This document shows, in pieces, positions 1 through 12,954 of a stretch of 64,000 nt of DNA (positions are counted from its first letter, which is position 1; each line of letters begins with the position of its first letter). A model generated the notes under the pieces. That model ran no database searches. It was not told the DNA's origin and was given only the letters and a program-made list of their open reading frames with translations. This DNA is from Terriglobia bacterium. Its GTDB lineage: Bacteria > Acidobacteriota > Terriglobia > Bryobacterales > Bryobacteraceae. The translations under genes and the position numbers were made by a program. The stretch lies in contig JAIQEX010000002.1 in assembly GCA_020073615.1 (NCBI GenBank), positions 84,877 through 148,876 of the forward strand. Reading direction: 5' to 3'.

Positions 1-84
1 TTCCACGGCGACGCGCCGTCGGTAATGGCGCAGCGGATTGTGCGCGAACTGAAGGCGGATCTGGTAAACCGTCAATCGCATTGA
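1..84 (+). CDS. C-terminal end of an unidentified protein (partial)
   Basis: An open frame enters from the left edge and ends at TGA 82-84, giving only the last 27 residues. The fragment contains HGDAP followed by a predicted helix with VRELK. This loosely resembles the C-terminus of LamB/YcsF (5-oxoprolinase subunit A) proteins, which end in an HGD-x-P turn and a helix, but the piece is too short to assign. The next gene begins 14 bases after the stop, so the two may be co-transcribed. Confidence 0.45.
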   Translation, partial: FHGDAPSVMAQRIVRELKADLVNRQSH

Positions 85-98
85 CGAGGAGGCGAACC

Positions 99-893
99 AT
101 GCGAGTTGGATTTGTCGGGATTTTCCTGGGCCTGGCCGTGGCGGTGGTGCTGGCGCAAACGGCCCTCACCAACGATTCCATTATCAAGATGGCGAAAGCG
201 GGTCTGGGCGAAGAGATCATCCTCAGCACCGTCCGGTCGCAGCCGGGCAGATATGCCACCAGTCCAGACGACTTGATCGCGCTGAAGACCGCGGGCGTGA
301 CCGACAAGGTGATCGCTGCGATGATGGACAAGATGCCTTCGGTCGACGCCGCCGATCCGCCGCCCGCGGCAGCCGCCCCGGCCGTTGGGCTCCCGTCGCC
401 GGCTTCCGTTACGGTGGCGGAGGTCGGCGTGTACTGCAACAAGAACGGATCCTGGGCCGACGTCCCGCCTGAGGTGGTGAATTTCAAGACCGGCGGCGTT
501 CTCAAGACCATCGGCACGGTGGGGCTCATGAGGGGCGATGTCAACGGCCACATCCGCGGCGGGCACAGCGCCAGCACCCTGAAAACGCCGATTGATCTCA
601 TGGTCTACACGCCGGAGGGGGTGGCCATCACGGAGTATCAACTGTTGCGGCTTCGCGAGCAAAAGGACTCGCGGGAATTCCGAACGGTGACCGGCGGCGT
701 GCTGCATTCCTCGGGCGGCGCCACCCGCGACGTGATCCCGTTCGAGAGCCGGAAGATCGCCCCACGGACTTACGCGATCAATCTCCCCGCACTGGCCCCG
801 GGCGAATACGGCCTCCTGCCGCCCGCCTCGGCCGACGCCACATCGTCTTCGGGCCGAATCGGCAAGATCTACTCGTTCCACGTGCTCGAGTAG
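99..893 (+). CDS. Exported protein of unknown function
   Basis: A 264-residue protein. ATG 99 is chosen because a strong GAGGAGG ribosome site lies just upstream. Residues 1-20 form a signal peptide ending in VLAQ. Residues about 22-75 form a small helical module (TNDSIIKMAKAGL, then SPDDLIALKTAGVTDKVIAAM) that recurs at the N-terminus of many acidobacterial exported proteins. A proline/alanine-rich linker follows, then a C-terminal region of about 150 residues that I do not recognise. It has no catalytic motif, no further membrane segment and no lipobox, so it is probably periplasmic. The function is unknown. Confidence 0.7.
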   Translation: MRVGFVGIFLGLAVAVVLAQTALTNDSIIKMAKAGLGEEIILSTVRSQPGRYATSPDDLIALKTAGVTDKVIAAMMDKMPSVDAADPPPAAAAPAVGLPSPASVTVAEVGVYCNKNGSWADVPPEVVNFKTGGVLKTIGTVGLMRGDVNGHIRGGHSASTLKTPIDLMVYTPEGVAITEYQLLRLREQKDSREFRTVTGGVLHSSGGATRDVIPFESRKIAPRTYAINLPALAPGEYGLLPPASADATSSSGRIGKIYSFHVLE

Positions 894-1028
894 CGGGCGG
901 GAGTGCCCCTTCTTTTGGCTTAAAGTTAATTAGGTCTGAATACCTGTTGCATCGCGAGCCAGGATCGTGGACAATCAAACTGGGGAAGTCCAGGAGCCTG
1001 GATTTGTTCCAATCGTGAGGAGGTTGCC

Positions 1029-1943
1029 ATGAATCGCTCGATCCTGAGCCTGGCGATAGTTCTGTTCGCCGGTCCTGCTGTGGCTGCCGCGGACGATCTG
1101 GAGGACGCCCTCCAGAACCTGAAAGCGGCAGAAGCGAAGAAGGACGTCGCGCAGGTAAAGAAACTGGCCGTCGCAATCCACGAGATGACGTGCGAGACGA
1201 TCGCCACGCCCGCTCCCCAGAATGCCGATGAAAAGGAAGCGTGGACCAATCGCGTGGACTACGCAAAAAGCGTCCAACAGTTTGCCGAGAACACGCTTTG
1301 GATCACGGCCGCTCAGGCGCCGCCTGCGACGCTGGTGGACCTGGTGTCCACGCTCGAACAACTGAATCCCAAGAGCAAATTCCTGATGAACGCCTATGGC
1401 CCGTACATACACGCGCTGAACCAGACCGGCGCCGCGTCGAAAGTCCCGGCGATCGCCGAAAGGGCTCTGGCGAACTTTCCCGACAACACGGACCTGCTGC
1501 TGGTGATGGCCGACACGGCATTGAACCGCAAGCAGAACGACCGCGCCGCCGGTTACGCCACTCGTTTGGTAGCGGCGTTCAACCAACGATCGAGGCCGGA
1601 AGGGGTTTCCGACGCCGAGTGGCAGCGCGTGCGCAGCACGGCCCTGGGCCGCGGCTACTGGATCGCCGGCGTCATACACGGGGAGACCGGAAAGCACGCT
1701 GCCGCCGACAAGGAGCTGCGCGCGGCCTTGCCGCTGATCAAGGGCAACGATGCGATGACGGGCGCCGCCTTGTTCTATCTCGGAATGGCGAACTACCAGC
1801 TCGGCAAAATGACGTTGAACAAGGCGCGCGTCCTGGAAGGCGCCAAGTTCAGCGAAGAGGCGGGCAAAATAGAGGGCCCATTCGCGGAGCGGGCCTGGCG
1901 CAACGCCATGGCCATGAAGACCGAAGCCGGCACGATGCGTTAG
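1029..1943 (+). CDS. Exported helical-repeat (TPR-like) protein
   Basis: A 304-residue protein starting at ATG 1029 behind a GAGGAGG ribosome site. A signal peptide covers residues 1-21 (ends AVAAADD). The mature part is almost entirely amphipathic helix with degenerate TPR-like repeats. Recognisable pieces are AERALANFPDNTDLLLVMADTA near residue 150 and a second hairpin around ALFYLGMANYQLGK near 255. Proteins of this kind are usually periplasmic protein-interaction scaffolds. No enzymatic motif is visible and no specific partner can be inferred. It sits alone between an unknown exported protein and a peptidase-family gene, about 130 bases after the former. Confidence 0.7.
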   Translation: MNRSILSLAIVLFAGPAVAAADDLEDALQNLKAAEAKKDVAQVKKLAVAIHEMTCETIATPAPQNADEKEAWTNRVDYAKSVQQFAENTLWITAAQAPPATLVDLVSTLEQLNPKSKFLMNAYGPYIHALNQTGAASKVPAIAERALANFPDNTDLLLVMADTALNRKQNDRAAGYATRLVAAFNQRSRPEGVSDAEWQRVRSTALGRGYWIAGVIHGETGKHAAADKELRAALPLIKGNDAMTGAALFYLGMANYQLGKMTLNKARVLEGAKFSEEAGKIEGPFAERAWRNAMAMKTEAGTMR

Positions 1944-2170
1944 GCGAGACACCCTCGGGATGGGGGCGTGAGACGCCGGTGTTGGCGCGCCGGGCGCACG
2001 GGGACGGTCGCCCCTGCCGCGCCACCAGGAGTTCGCCGAGGGGTGCTTCGGCGTATTAAAGGACTTCGCCTTCCCGCTCGCGCTGTGACATAATGACAAA
2101 TCCTTCGAGCAGTTTCGCGCTCCGCCGCGGCCGGAGTGCCGGGCGGGCGCCCGCGAAAGGAGTGTCAATC

Positions 2171-3286
2171 GTGAAGGGTATTACGTTTAGCAGGCGGGCC
2201 GCTCTGCTGGGCGCGGCGGCGTTTCCCATGATTCGCGTGGTCAAGGGACAGCCGAAGCCCAGGAATATTGTCATCTCCAGCGCCAACGGCGTGGCGGCCT
2301 GCGGCAAGGCCATGGAAGTGGTCAAATCGGGCGGCGACACGCTCGATGCCGTGATCGCGGGCGTCAACATCGTGGAGCTCGATCCCAACGATACCAGCGT
2401 GGGATATGGCGGGCTCCCCAATGAGGACGGCGTGGTGGAGCTCGATGCCAGTTGCATGCACGGGCCCACGCGGCGCGGCGGCTCGGTGGGCGCCATTCGC
2501 GGCATCAAGACGCCTTCCAAAATCGCGCAACTGGTGATGGCCGAAACCGACCACATGATGCTGGTGGGCGAAGGCGCCCTGCGCTTCGCCAAGGATTACG
2601 GCTTCCCGGAAGAGGACCTGCTTACCGAGCGGTCGCGCCTGGCGTGGCGCATGTGGAAACGGGAAATGCGCGACAAGAACGGGCACAGCAACTGGGAGTC
2701 GGGCGTGGATGGCCCGCCCAAGGCGAAAAAAATGGCCGAGTTGCAACGCGCGTTTCCGCAGTTCGACGAGGACACGCTGGCGTGGGCCTACGAGGTGGCC
2801 ACCAACCCGCCCCACGGCACCATCAATTGCATCGCGCTGAACGAAAAGGGGGAGATGTCCGCGGTCACGACCACCAGCGGGCTGGCCTGGAAGATCGCGG
2901 GGCGCTGCGGGGATTCGCCCATTATCGGCGGCGGGCTGTGGCTCGATCAGGATGTCGGCGGCGCCGGCTCGACGGGACGCGGCGAGGAGAATCTCCGCGT
3001 TTGCGGCGCGCATACCTGCGTCGAGAATATGAAGCACGGCATGCCACCCAAGGAGGCCGCGCTCGACGCACTCAAGCGCGTGGCGCGCAACTTCGATAAC
3101 GACGAGCAGCGCCTCGCCGAGGTCGATCTGAATTTTTACGTGCTCCGCAAGGACGGGGAATACTGCGGCGCCTCGTTGTGGAACAAGCGTTCGGCCCGGG
3201 CCCAGCGCGGCGCGGCATTCGCCGTTTGCCAGAGCCAGGGCGAGAGCCATCGCGAGGACTCAGTGTATCTTTTGGAACGTAAGTAG
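2171..3286 (+). CDS. N4-(beta-N-acetylglucosaminyl)-L-asparaginase / isoaspartyl peptidase family
   Basis: A 371-residue Ntn-hydrolase of the glycosylasparaginase family. These precursors cleave themselves in front of a Thr that then becomes the N-terminal nucleophile for hydrolysing Asn-linked amides. The cleavage motif is HGTIN, with Thr217 as predicted nucleophile. The downstream block GRCGDSPIIGGG and the G-T/S-G-R-GEE stretch match substrate-binding loops of the family. GTG 2171 is preferred over an upstream ATG (2093) because AAAGGAG lies 8 bases before it. It also puts a twin-arginine-type leader (SRRAALLGAAAF) at the N-terminus, implying export. The natural substrate (glycoasparagine or isoaspartyl peptide) cannot be told from sequence. 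Confidence 0.88.
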   Translation: MKGITFSRRAALLGAAAFPMIRVVKGQPKPRNIVISSANGVAACGKAMEVVKSGGDTLDAVIAGVNIVELDPNDTSVGYGGLPNEDGVVELDASCMHGPTRRGGSVGAIRGIKTPSKIAQLVMAETDHMMLVGEGALRFAKDYGFPEEDLLTERSRLAWRMWKREMRDKNGHSNWESGVDGPPKAKKMAELQRAFPQFDEDTLAWAYEVATNPPHGTINCIALNEKGEMSAVTTTSGLAWKIAGRCGDSPIIGGGLWLDQDVGGAGSTGRGEENLRVCGAHTCVENMKHGMPPKEAALDALKRVARNFDNDEQRLAEVDLNFYVLRKDGEYCGASLWNKRSARAQRGAAFAVCQSQGESHREDSVYLLERK

Positions 3287-3339
3287 CTATCGGGGCGGCC
3301 CCATCTCTGCGAAACTGAAAAGCGCGACAGCCATAAGCC

Positions 3340-3995
3340 GTGTCCCAGATTTTTCATCGCAGCACGAATACATTCGCGCGGATCACCATCTACGGCGCAG
3401 TCTTCATTCTGGCTTTTCTGACGTGGACCTTCGCCGAACTCGACCGCTCCGCCTATGCCACGCGCGCCACGCAGGCCCGCGAGCAGCCGGTGCCGTTCAG
3501 CCATGCGCACCACGTGGGAGGCATCGGCATCGATTGCCGGTACTGCCACACTACGGTGGAAAGATCGAGCTTCGCCAATATTCCGCCCACCAAGACGTGC
3601 ATGAACTGCCATTCGCAGATCTGGAACACGAGCCCCACGCTCGAGCCGGTGCGCGCCAGTTTCCGCACCGGGCAGTCCCTGGAATGGACGCGCGTCAACG
3701 ATCTGCCGGACTTCGTTTATTTCAATCACAGCATTCATGTCGATAAAGGGATCGGGTGCGAGAGCTGCCATGGGCGAGTGGACCGGATGCCGCTCACCTG
3801 GCAGGAGCACTCGCTCGAGATGAACTGGTGTCTGGACTGCCACCGCCATCCGGAAAAGCACCTGAGACCGCGGGAATTCATCACCACCATGGGCTATCTG
3901 CCGGCCGGCGATCAGGAGGAGATCGGCCTCCGCCTGGTGAAGGAATACAAGATCCAGGATGTACGCGTGCTGACGAGCTGTTCGACTTGCCACCG

Positions 3996-3999
<4 letters not shown>
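3340..3999 (+). CDS. actA: Alternative Complex III subunit ActA, pentahaem cytochrome c
   Basis: A 219-residue protein with one N-terminal membrane anchor (about residues 13-31) and five CxxCH haem c sites: CRYCH, CMNCH, CESCH, CLDCH and CSTCH. This matches ActA, the multihaem subunit that takes electrons within the quinol-oxidising Alternative Complex III at the periplasmic face. It is the first gene of the respiratory operon running to 15546. GTG 3340 is the best start, although the ribosome site is weak. Its stop overlaps the actB start (ATGA), which implies translational coupling. Confidence 0.93.
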
Positions 4000-6983
<2,984 letters not shown>

Positions 6984-6998
6984 GCGGCATGGTGAGCC

Positions 6999-8380
<1,382 letters not shown>

Positions 8381-8384
<4 letters not shown>

Positions 8385-8914
8385 TCAAGCCGGTCTACGG
8401 GGTGATCGCAGAGTTCGACAGCCCGACGGCGCTGGTGAATGCGGCGCGCGCCACGCGGGAGAAGGGCTTCCGCAGGTTCGACGCCTATTCGCCCTTCCCC
8501 ATCGAGGAGTTGACCGACGCGCTCCACCTGCACAAGAACAAGCTGCCGGTGATCGTGCTCATCGGCGGCATCGTGGGCGGCCTCACCGGCTACCTGATGC
8601 AGTATTACGTCACGGTCATTCACTTTCCCATCAACGTCGCGGGCCGGCCGCTCCATAGCTGGCCCATGTACATCGTGATCGCCTTCGAGCTGACCATTCT
8701 GTTCGCGGCGATCTCCGCGGTGCTGGGCATGCTGGCGCTGTGCGGGCTGCCCATGCCGTATCATCCGGTGTTCAACGTGCCGCGGTTCGCCTTCGCTTCG
8801 CGCAACCGATTCTTCCTGTGCATTGTGGCGACCGACCCGCTGTTCGATCGCGAGAAGACCTGCGATTTTTTGCAGACGCTGGGGCCGAGGGAGGTGTCGG
8901 AAGTTGCGCCTTAG
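8381..8914 (+). CDS. actD: Alternative Complex III subunit ActD (DUF3341)
   Basis: A 177-residue protein starting at TTG 8381, four bases inside actC, preceded by GAGGAGG. It begins with a soluble segment that contains the family motif AYSPFPIEEL near residue 38. Two membrane helices follow (about 57-77 and 92-118), then a C-terminal globular part with FVxRxDPLFD-like residues (IVATDPLFD). This is the DUF3341/ActD pattern: a small membrane subunit of ACIII thought to stabilise the complex. Confidence 0.93.
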
Positions 8915-9488
8915 GCTCCAATTTGGACTGTTGGCGCTCGCCCTCGCCGCCACCATTGGCTGCCGCCAGGACATGCACGATCAGCCGAAATACATTCCGC
9001 TGCGTCCCACCGATTTCTTCGGCGACGGCCGCTCCGAGCGCCCCTTGATCGAAGGCACCGTGGCGCGCGGCCATTTGCGCGACGATGCCGCGCTCTACAC
9101 CGGCAAGGGTCCCGACGGCAAGCCGCTCGACACCTTCCCGTTCGCCGTGACCAAGAAGGTAATCGAGCGCGGCCAGGACCGCTTCAACGTGTACTGCTCG
9201 CCGTGTCACGACCGCACGGGCCGCGGCAACGGCATGGTGGTGCGGCGCGGCTATCGGCATCCGCCGTCGTATCACAGCGACCGCCTGCGCCAGGTCCCCA
9301 ACGGATACATCTTCGACGTGATCACCAATGGCTTCGGCGCCATGCCCGACTACGCCGCGCAGATTCCGCCCGAGGACCGCTGGGCCATTGTGGCGTACGT
9401 GCGCGCGCTCCAGTTGAGCCAGAACGCTGCGCTGAGCGACGTGCCGCCGGAGGCGCGCGCGCAACTGGATCAGGGAGGCGCCCGATGA
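8904..9488 (+). CDS. actE: Alternative Complex III subunit ActE, monohaem cytochrome c lipoprotein
   Basis: A 194-residue protein. TTG 8904 is preferred because GGGAGGTG lies at the right distance and it gives a short leader ending in LAATIGC, a lipoprotein-like signal. The start overlaps the actD end by 11 bases. One haem c site, CSPCH, lies near residue 103, with a distal Met probably in the GAMPDYAAQ stretch. ActE-type cytochromes pass electrons from ACIII to a cytochrome c acceptor such as the caa3 oxidase encoded downstream. Its stop overlaps the actF start (ATGA). Confidence 0.92.
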   Translation: MRLRLQFGLLALALAATIGCRQDMHDQPKYIPLRPTDFFGDGRSERPLIEGTVARGHLRDDAALYTGKGPDGKPLDTFPFAVTKKVIERGQDRFNVYCSPCHDRTGRGNGMVVRRGYRHPPSYHSDRLRQVPNGYIFDVITNGFGAMPDYAAQIPPEDRWAIVAYVRALQLSQNAALSDVPPEARAQLDQGGAR

Positions 9489-10684
9489 TGGCCCAGTCCA
9501 CAGACTTCGCCGTCTCGGGCGAACTGCTGCGCGATCTCAGAGTGTGGCGCTCGCGCGCGGCTATCGTGGGCGTTGCCGCGCTGGCCGTGACCGCGATCGG
9601 CGCGATCGCCTGGCCGGCCCAGTTCTTCCGCTCCTACCTGTGGTCATACGTGTTCTATCTGGGCGTGACTCTGGGTTCGATGGCGTGGCTGATGCTGCAA
9701 TATCTCAGCGGCGGCGCCTGGGGCATGGTGATCCGGCGGCCGTGCGAAGCCGCCACGCGCACGCTGCCGCTGCTGGCGATCCTGTTCGTGCCGGTGGGGC
9801 TCGGCATTTCAAGCCTGTACCGCTGGTCGCACGCCGACGTCGTGGCCGCCGACGCCATCATCCGCCACAAACACGCTTACCTCAACGTGCCATTCTTTCT
9901 AGCGCGCGCCGCGCTGTATTTTGCCGGCTGGCTCGTCTGCTCCTGGTATCTCAATCGCTGGTCCTCGAGGGAGGATCGCGAAGGGCCCGCCGTGGTGCAT
10001 CGCAAGCTGGCCACATGGGCCGGTCCGGGCCTGATTTTCTGGGCATTCAGCATTACGTTTATGGCCGTGGATTGGGTGCTCTCGCTCGACCCGCATTGGT
10101 TCTCCACCATTTTCGGAATGCTGTTCATGGCCGGCCAGGGGCTCTCGTCGATGGCCTTCCTCATCACCCTCATGGTGCTGCTCTCTTACCGCCGGCCGAT
10201 GTCGGATGTGCTCACGCCGCGCCATCTGCACGACCTGGGCAAACTTCTGCTGGCCCTGGTGATGGTGTGGGCCTACTTTTCCTTCTCGCAGTTTCTGATC
10301 ATCTGGTCGGGCAACCTGCCGTCGGAGATTCCGTGGTACCTGGAGCGCCTGCGCGGCGGCTGGCAGTATGTCGGCCTCGCCCTGGTGCTGGGACACTTCG
10401 CGCTGCCCTTTGCCCTGCTGCTCTCACGCGATTTGAAGCGCGATTTCAAACTGCTGGCCGGGATCGCGATATTCATTCTGTTCATGCGGTATGTGGACCT
10501 GTACTGGCTGGTGGCTCCGGATTTCCTGAAAGGCTCGCTGGGCGTGAGTTGGATGGATTTCACGGCGCCCGCCGGGTTGGGCGGTATCTGGCTCGCTTAT
10601 TTCCTGCTGCAACTGGAAATGCTGCCGCTGATGCCGCTCCGCGATCCCCACCTGGAAGAGGCTTTGCAACATGGCAGAGAATAA
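9485..10684 (+). CDS. actF: Alternative Complex III subunit ActF, NrfD-like membrane protein
   Basis: A 399-residue polytopic protein with about ten membrane helices, related to ActC but shorter. Recognisable parts are YVFYLGVTLGSMAWLML near residue 60 and AFSITFMAVDWVLSLDPHWFST in the middle. Two consecutive ATG codons (9485, 9488) could serve as start; the first overlaps the actE stop. ActF is the second quinone-family membrane subunit of ACIII. The end overlaps the next gene by 14 bases. Confidence 0.93.
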   Translation: MMAQSTDFAVSGELLRDLRVWRSRAAIVGVAALAVTAIGAIAWPAQFFRSYLWSYVFYLGVTLGSMAWLMLQYLSGGAWGMVIRRPCEAATRTLPLLAILFVPVGLGISSLYRWSHADVVAADAIIRHKHAYLNVPFFLARAALYFAGWLVCSWYLNRWSSREDREGPAVVHRKLATWAGPGLIFWAFSITFMAVDWVLSLDPHWFSTIFGMLFMAGQGLSSMAFLITLMVLLSYRRPMSDVLTPRHLHDLGKLLLALVMVWAYFSFSQFLIIWSGNLPSEIPWYLERLRGGWQYVGLALVLGHFALPFALLLSRDLKRDFKLLAGIAIFILFMRYVDLYWLVAPDFLKGSLGVSWMDFTAPAGLGGIWLAYFLLQLEMLPLMPLRDPHLEEALQHGRE

Positions 10685-11123
10685 CCGCCCGCCGGGTTAC
10701 GAAGCGACCGACGCCGACGCCCTGGCGGTGGGCAGGTTCGGTGTGGCGCTGCTGCTGGTCATCATCGCGTCGCTCGTCCTGCTGTTCGGGCTGTTTCGCT
10801 ATTTCGATGCGCGCGGGCCGGTGGCGGTCACCGTCGAGCCCACCAAAGTTTTCCCGCAGCCGCAGTTGGAAAGGACGCCCATTCCCGATTTGCGGGCAGT
10901 GCGCGCCGCCGAGGATCAGATGCTGAACAGCTACGGCTGGGTGGATCCTCCGAAGGGTGTGGTGCGGATACCGATCGGCCGCGCCATCGACCTGCTGGCC
11001 GAGCGCGGCCTGCCGTCGCGGGCCGCTCCACCGGCCGCGAGCGGCGTGAGCGTGCCCACGGCAAGCGGCCTCGGGTCCAAGATGCAGCAGCCCGGCGGAC
11101 CGCTGGCGGGAGAGTCGAAATGA
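10671..11123 (+). CDS. Single-pass membrane protein of the ACIII/oxidase operon
   Basis: A 150-residue protein. It has a cytoplasmic N-terminus of about 25 residues and one membrane helix (residues about 26-44), followed by a periplasmic tail. The tail carries the stretch YGWVDPPKGVVRIPIGRA, a signature I have seen in small proteins encoded beside SCO/cox genes in bacteria with ACIII. It has no haem or metal motif. Overlap with actF upstream and sco downstream shows it is an integral operon member. It may be an accessory or assembly subunit linking ACIII and the oxidase, but that role is inferred from position only. Confidence 0.8.
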   Translation: MAENNRPPGYEATDADALAVGRFGVALLLVIIASLVLLFGLFRYFDARGPVAVTVEPTKVFPQPQLERTPIPDLRAVRAAEDQMLNSYGWVDPPKGVVRIPIGRAIDLLAERGLPSRAAPPAASGVSVPTASGLGSKMQQPGGPLAGESK

Positions 11124-11962
11124 GAGAGAGCCTGGTGGTTTTTGTACTGGCCGCGCTCCCGGCCCTGGCGCAGCCCGGACAGCCGGCGCCGGTGCAGCCG
11201 TCGTTGACCATGCAGGATTCGAACTTGCGGCCCGCGCTGCCGGGCGCGCTGGCGGGCGTCGGCATCGATCAGAAACTCGACGAACAGGTTCCGCTGGACC
11301 TGGTGTTCCGCGATGAAGCAGGCCGCGCGGTTCCGCTGGCGAGCTTCTTTCAGAGCGGCAAACCGGTTCTGCTGGCGCTGGTCTATTACCGCTGCCCCAT
11401 GCTATGCACGCAGATTCTAACCGGCATGGCGAGCGCGCTGAAGGCCGTATCGTTCAACCCGGGGCGGGATTTCGAAGTGGTCGCCGTCAGCATCGATCCG
11501 AAAGACACGCCCGAAATCGCCGCTGCGAAGAAGCAAATGTACGTGAAACGCTACGGTCGTGCGGATACCGCCAACGGCTGGCACTTCCTTACCGGCGATG
11601 AGGCGGGCATCAAGCCGCTGGCCGATGCGGTGGGCTTCCATTACAAGTACGACAGCGCGACCGGTCAGTTCGCGCACGCCAGCGGGGTCATGATTCTCAC
11701 TCCGGGCGGCCGCGTGTCGCGCTACTTCTACGGCGTGGAATACGCGCCGCGCGATTTGCGCCTGGGGCTGGTGGAGGCTTCCAAAAACAAGATCGGCAGC
11801 CCGGTGGACCAGATCCTTCTGTTCTGCTATCACTACGACCCCGCCACCGGGAAGTACGGAGCCGTGGCCATCAACCTGGTGCGCTTCGCGGCCGCGGGCT
11901 TCGTGCTGATCGGCGGCGCGTTTCTGTGGATCGCGTTCCGCCGCGATTCTCGCGCGGGATAA
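11120..11962 (+). CDS. SCO1/SenC-family copper chaperone for cytochrome oxidase
   Basis: A 280-residue protein with a signal peptide (residues 1-17, ends PALAQ), a thioredoxin-fold SCO domain and a C-terminal membrane helix (about 253-273). The copper-binding CPMLC motif is at Cys92/Cys96. The conserved distal His lies in the AHASGVMIL stretch near residue 188. SCO proteins deliver or reduce copper for the CuA site of oxidase subunit II. The coxB gene follows six bases later, which fits that role. The start overlaps the previous stop by four bases. Confidence 0.93.
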   Translation: MRESLVVFVLAALPALAQPGQPAPVQPSLTMQDSNLRPALPGALAGVGIDQKLDEQVPLDLVFRDEAGRAVPLASFFQSGKPVLLALVYYRCPMLCTQILTGMASALKAVSFNPGRDFEVVAVSIDPKDTPEIAAAKKQMYVKRYGRADTANGWHFLTGDEAGIKPLADAVGFHYKYDSATGQFAHASGVMILTPGGRVSRYFYGVEYAPRDLRLGLVEASKNKIGSPVDQILLFCYHYDPATGKYGAVAINLVRFAAAGFVLIGGAFLWIAFRRDSRAG

Positions 11963-11967
11963 ACGAC

Positions 11968-12948
11968 ATGGGTGAACTACGTCTACTTCCGGAGCAGGCA
12001 TCGACTATCGCCCCCGAGGTGGATCACCTGCTGTACTTCCTGCTGGTGGTCTCCGTCTTCTTCACGGTGGCCATCTTCGGCGCCATATTCTACTTCGCCG
12101 TGCGCTACCGCCGGCGCTCCGAGCAGGAGCTGCCCAACCCCGTGCATGGCGGTCTGACGCTCGAAATCCTGTGGTCGGTGATCCCCTTCGGCTTGACGAT
12201 GGTGATGTTCACCTGGGGGGCGAGCATTTACTTCACCGAAGCGCGCCCGCCGGGCGATGCGCTGTCCCTCTACGTGGTGGGCAAGCAGTGGATGTGGAAG
12301 CTCGAGCACCTGGAAGGGCAGCGCGAAATCAACGAACTGCACGTCCCGCTGGGCCGCGCGGTCAAGCTCACCATGACGTCGGAAGACGTGATCCACAGTT
12401 TCTTCATTCCCGCTTTCCGCATCAAGCAGGACGTACTGCCGGGGAAATACTCCACCATCTGGTTCAAGCCCACCAAGCCGGGCAGGTATCACCTCTTCTG
12501 CGCCGAATATTGCGGCGCCCGCCACTCCGGGATGATCGGCTGGATTCACGTGATGGAGCCGCAGGAATACCAGAATTGGCTGACCGGCGGCGCGGCCGAG
12601 GGTACGCTGGCATCGAGCGGCGAGAAGCTATTCGAGGGGCTGGCCTGCAACAACTGCCACCATGCGGACAGCTCCGGGCGCTGTCCCACGCTGGTGGGAC
12701 TGTTCGGCAAGACCGTGCAATTAGCCGGGGGCGGAATGGTGAAAGCGGATGAAGCTTACATTCGCGAATCGATTTTGCAGCCGCAGGCGAAGGTGGTGGC
12801 CGGTTTTCAGCCCATCATGCCGACATTTCAGGGCCTGGTGACCGAAGAGGACGTCTTGCGGCTGGTGGAATACATCAAGTCGCTGGGGGCGAAGGCCGCG
12901 CCGGAGGGAACGCCCACGCCCGGCGGCGTTCCGGCGCCCAAACGGTAG
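11968..12948 (+). CDS. coxB: Cytochrome c oxidase subunit II with fused cytochrome c domain (caa3 type)
   Basis: A 326-residue protein starting at ATG 11968. Two N-terminal membrane helices (about 22-44 and 64-86) precede the cupredoxin domain. The CuA ligands lie in HLFCAEYCGARHSGM near residue 175. A C-terminal cytochrome c domain has the haem site CNNCH near residue 225 and an axial Met probably in PIMPTFQGL. This makes it the electron-entry subunit of a caa3 oxidase, able to accept electrons directly from ActE or ActA. The subunit I gene follows after 6 bases. Confidence 0.96.
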   Translation: MGELRLLPEQASTIAPEVDHLLYFLLVVSVFFTVAIFGAIFYFAVRYRRRSEQELPNPVHGGLTLEILWSVIPFGLTMVMFTWGASIYFTEARPPGDALSLYVVGKQWMWKLEHLEGQREINELHVPLGRAVKLTMTSEDVIHSFFIPAFRIKQDVLPGKYSTIWFKPTKPGRYHLFCAEYCGARHSGMIGWIHVMEPQEYQNWLTGGAAEGTLASSGEKLFEGLACNNCHHADSSGRCPTLVGLFGKTVQLAGGGMVKADEAYIRESILQPQAKVVAGFQPIMPTFQGLVTEEDVLRLVEYIKSLGAKAAPEGTPTPGGVPAPKR

Positions 12949-12954
12949 GAGCGT

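Noticed and set aside
2165..3250. Long minus-strand frame opposite the glycosylasparaginase
   Set aside because: The plus strand has the catalytic HGTIN motif and a ribosome site; the opposite frame has no family features.
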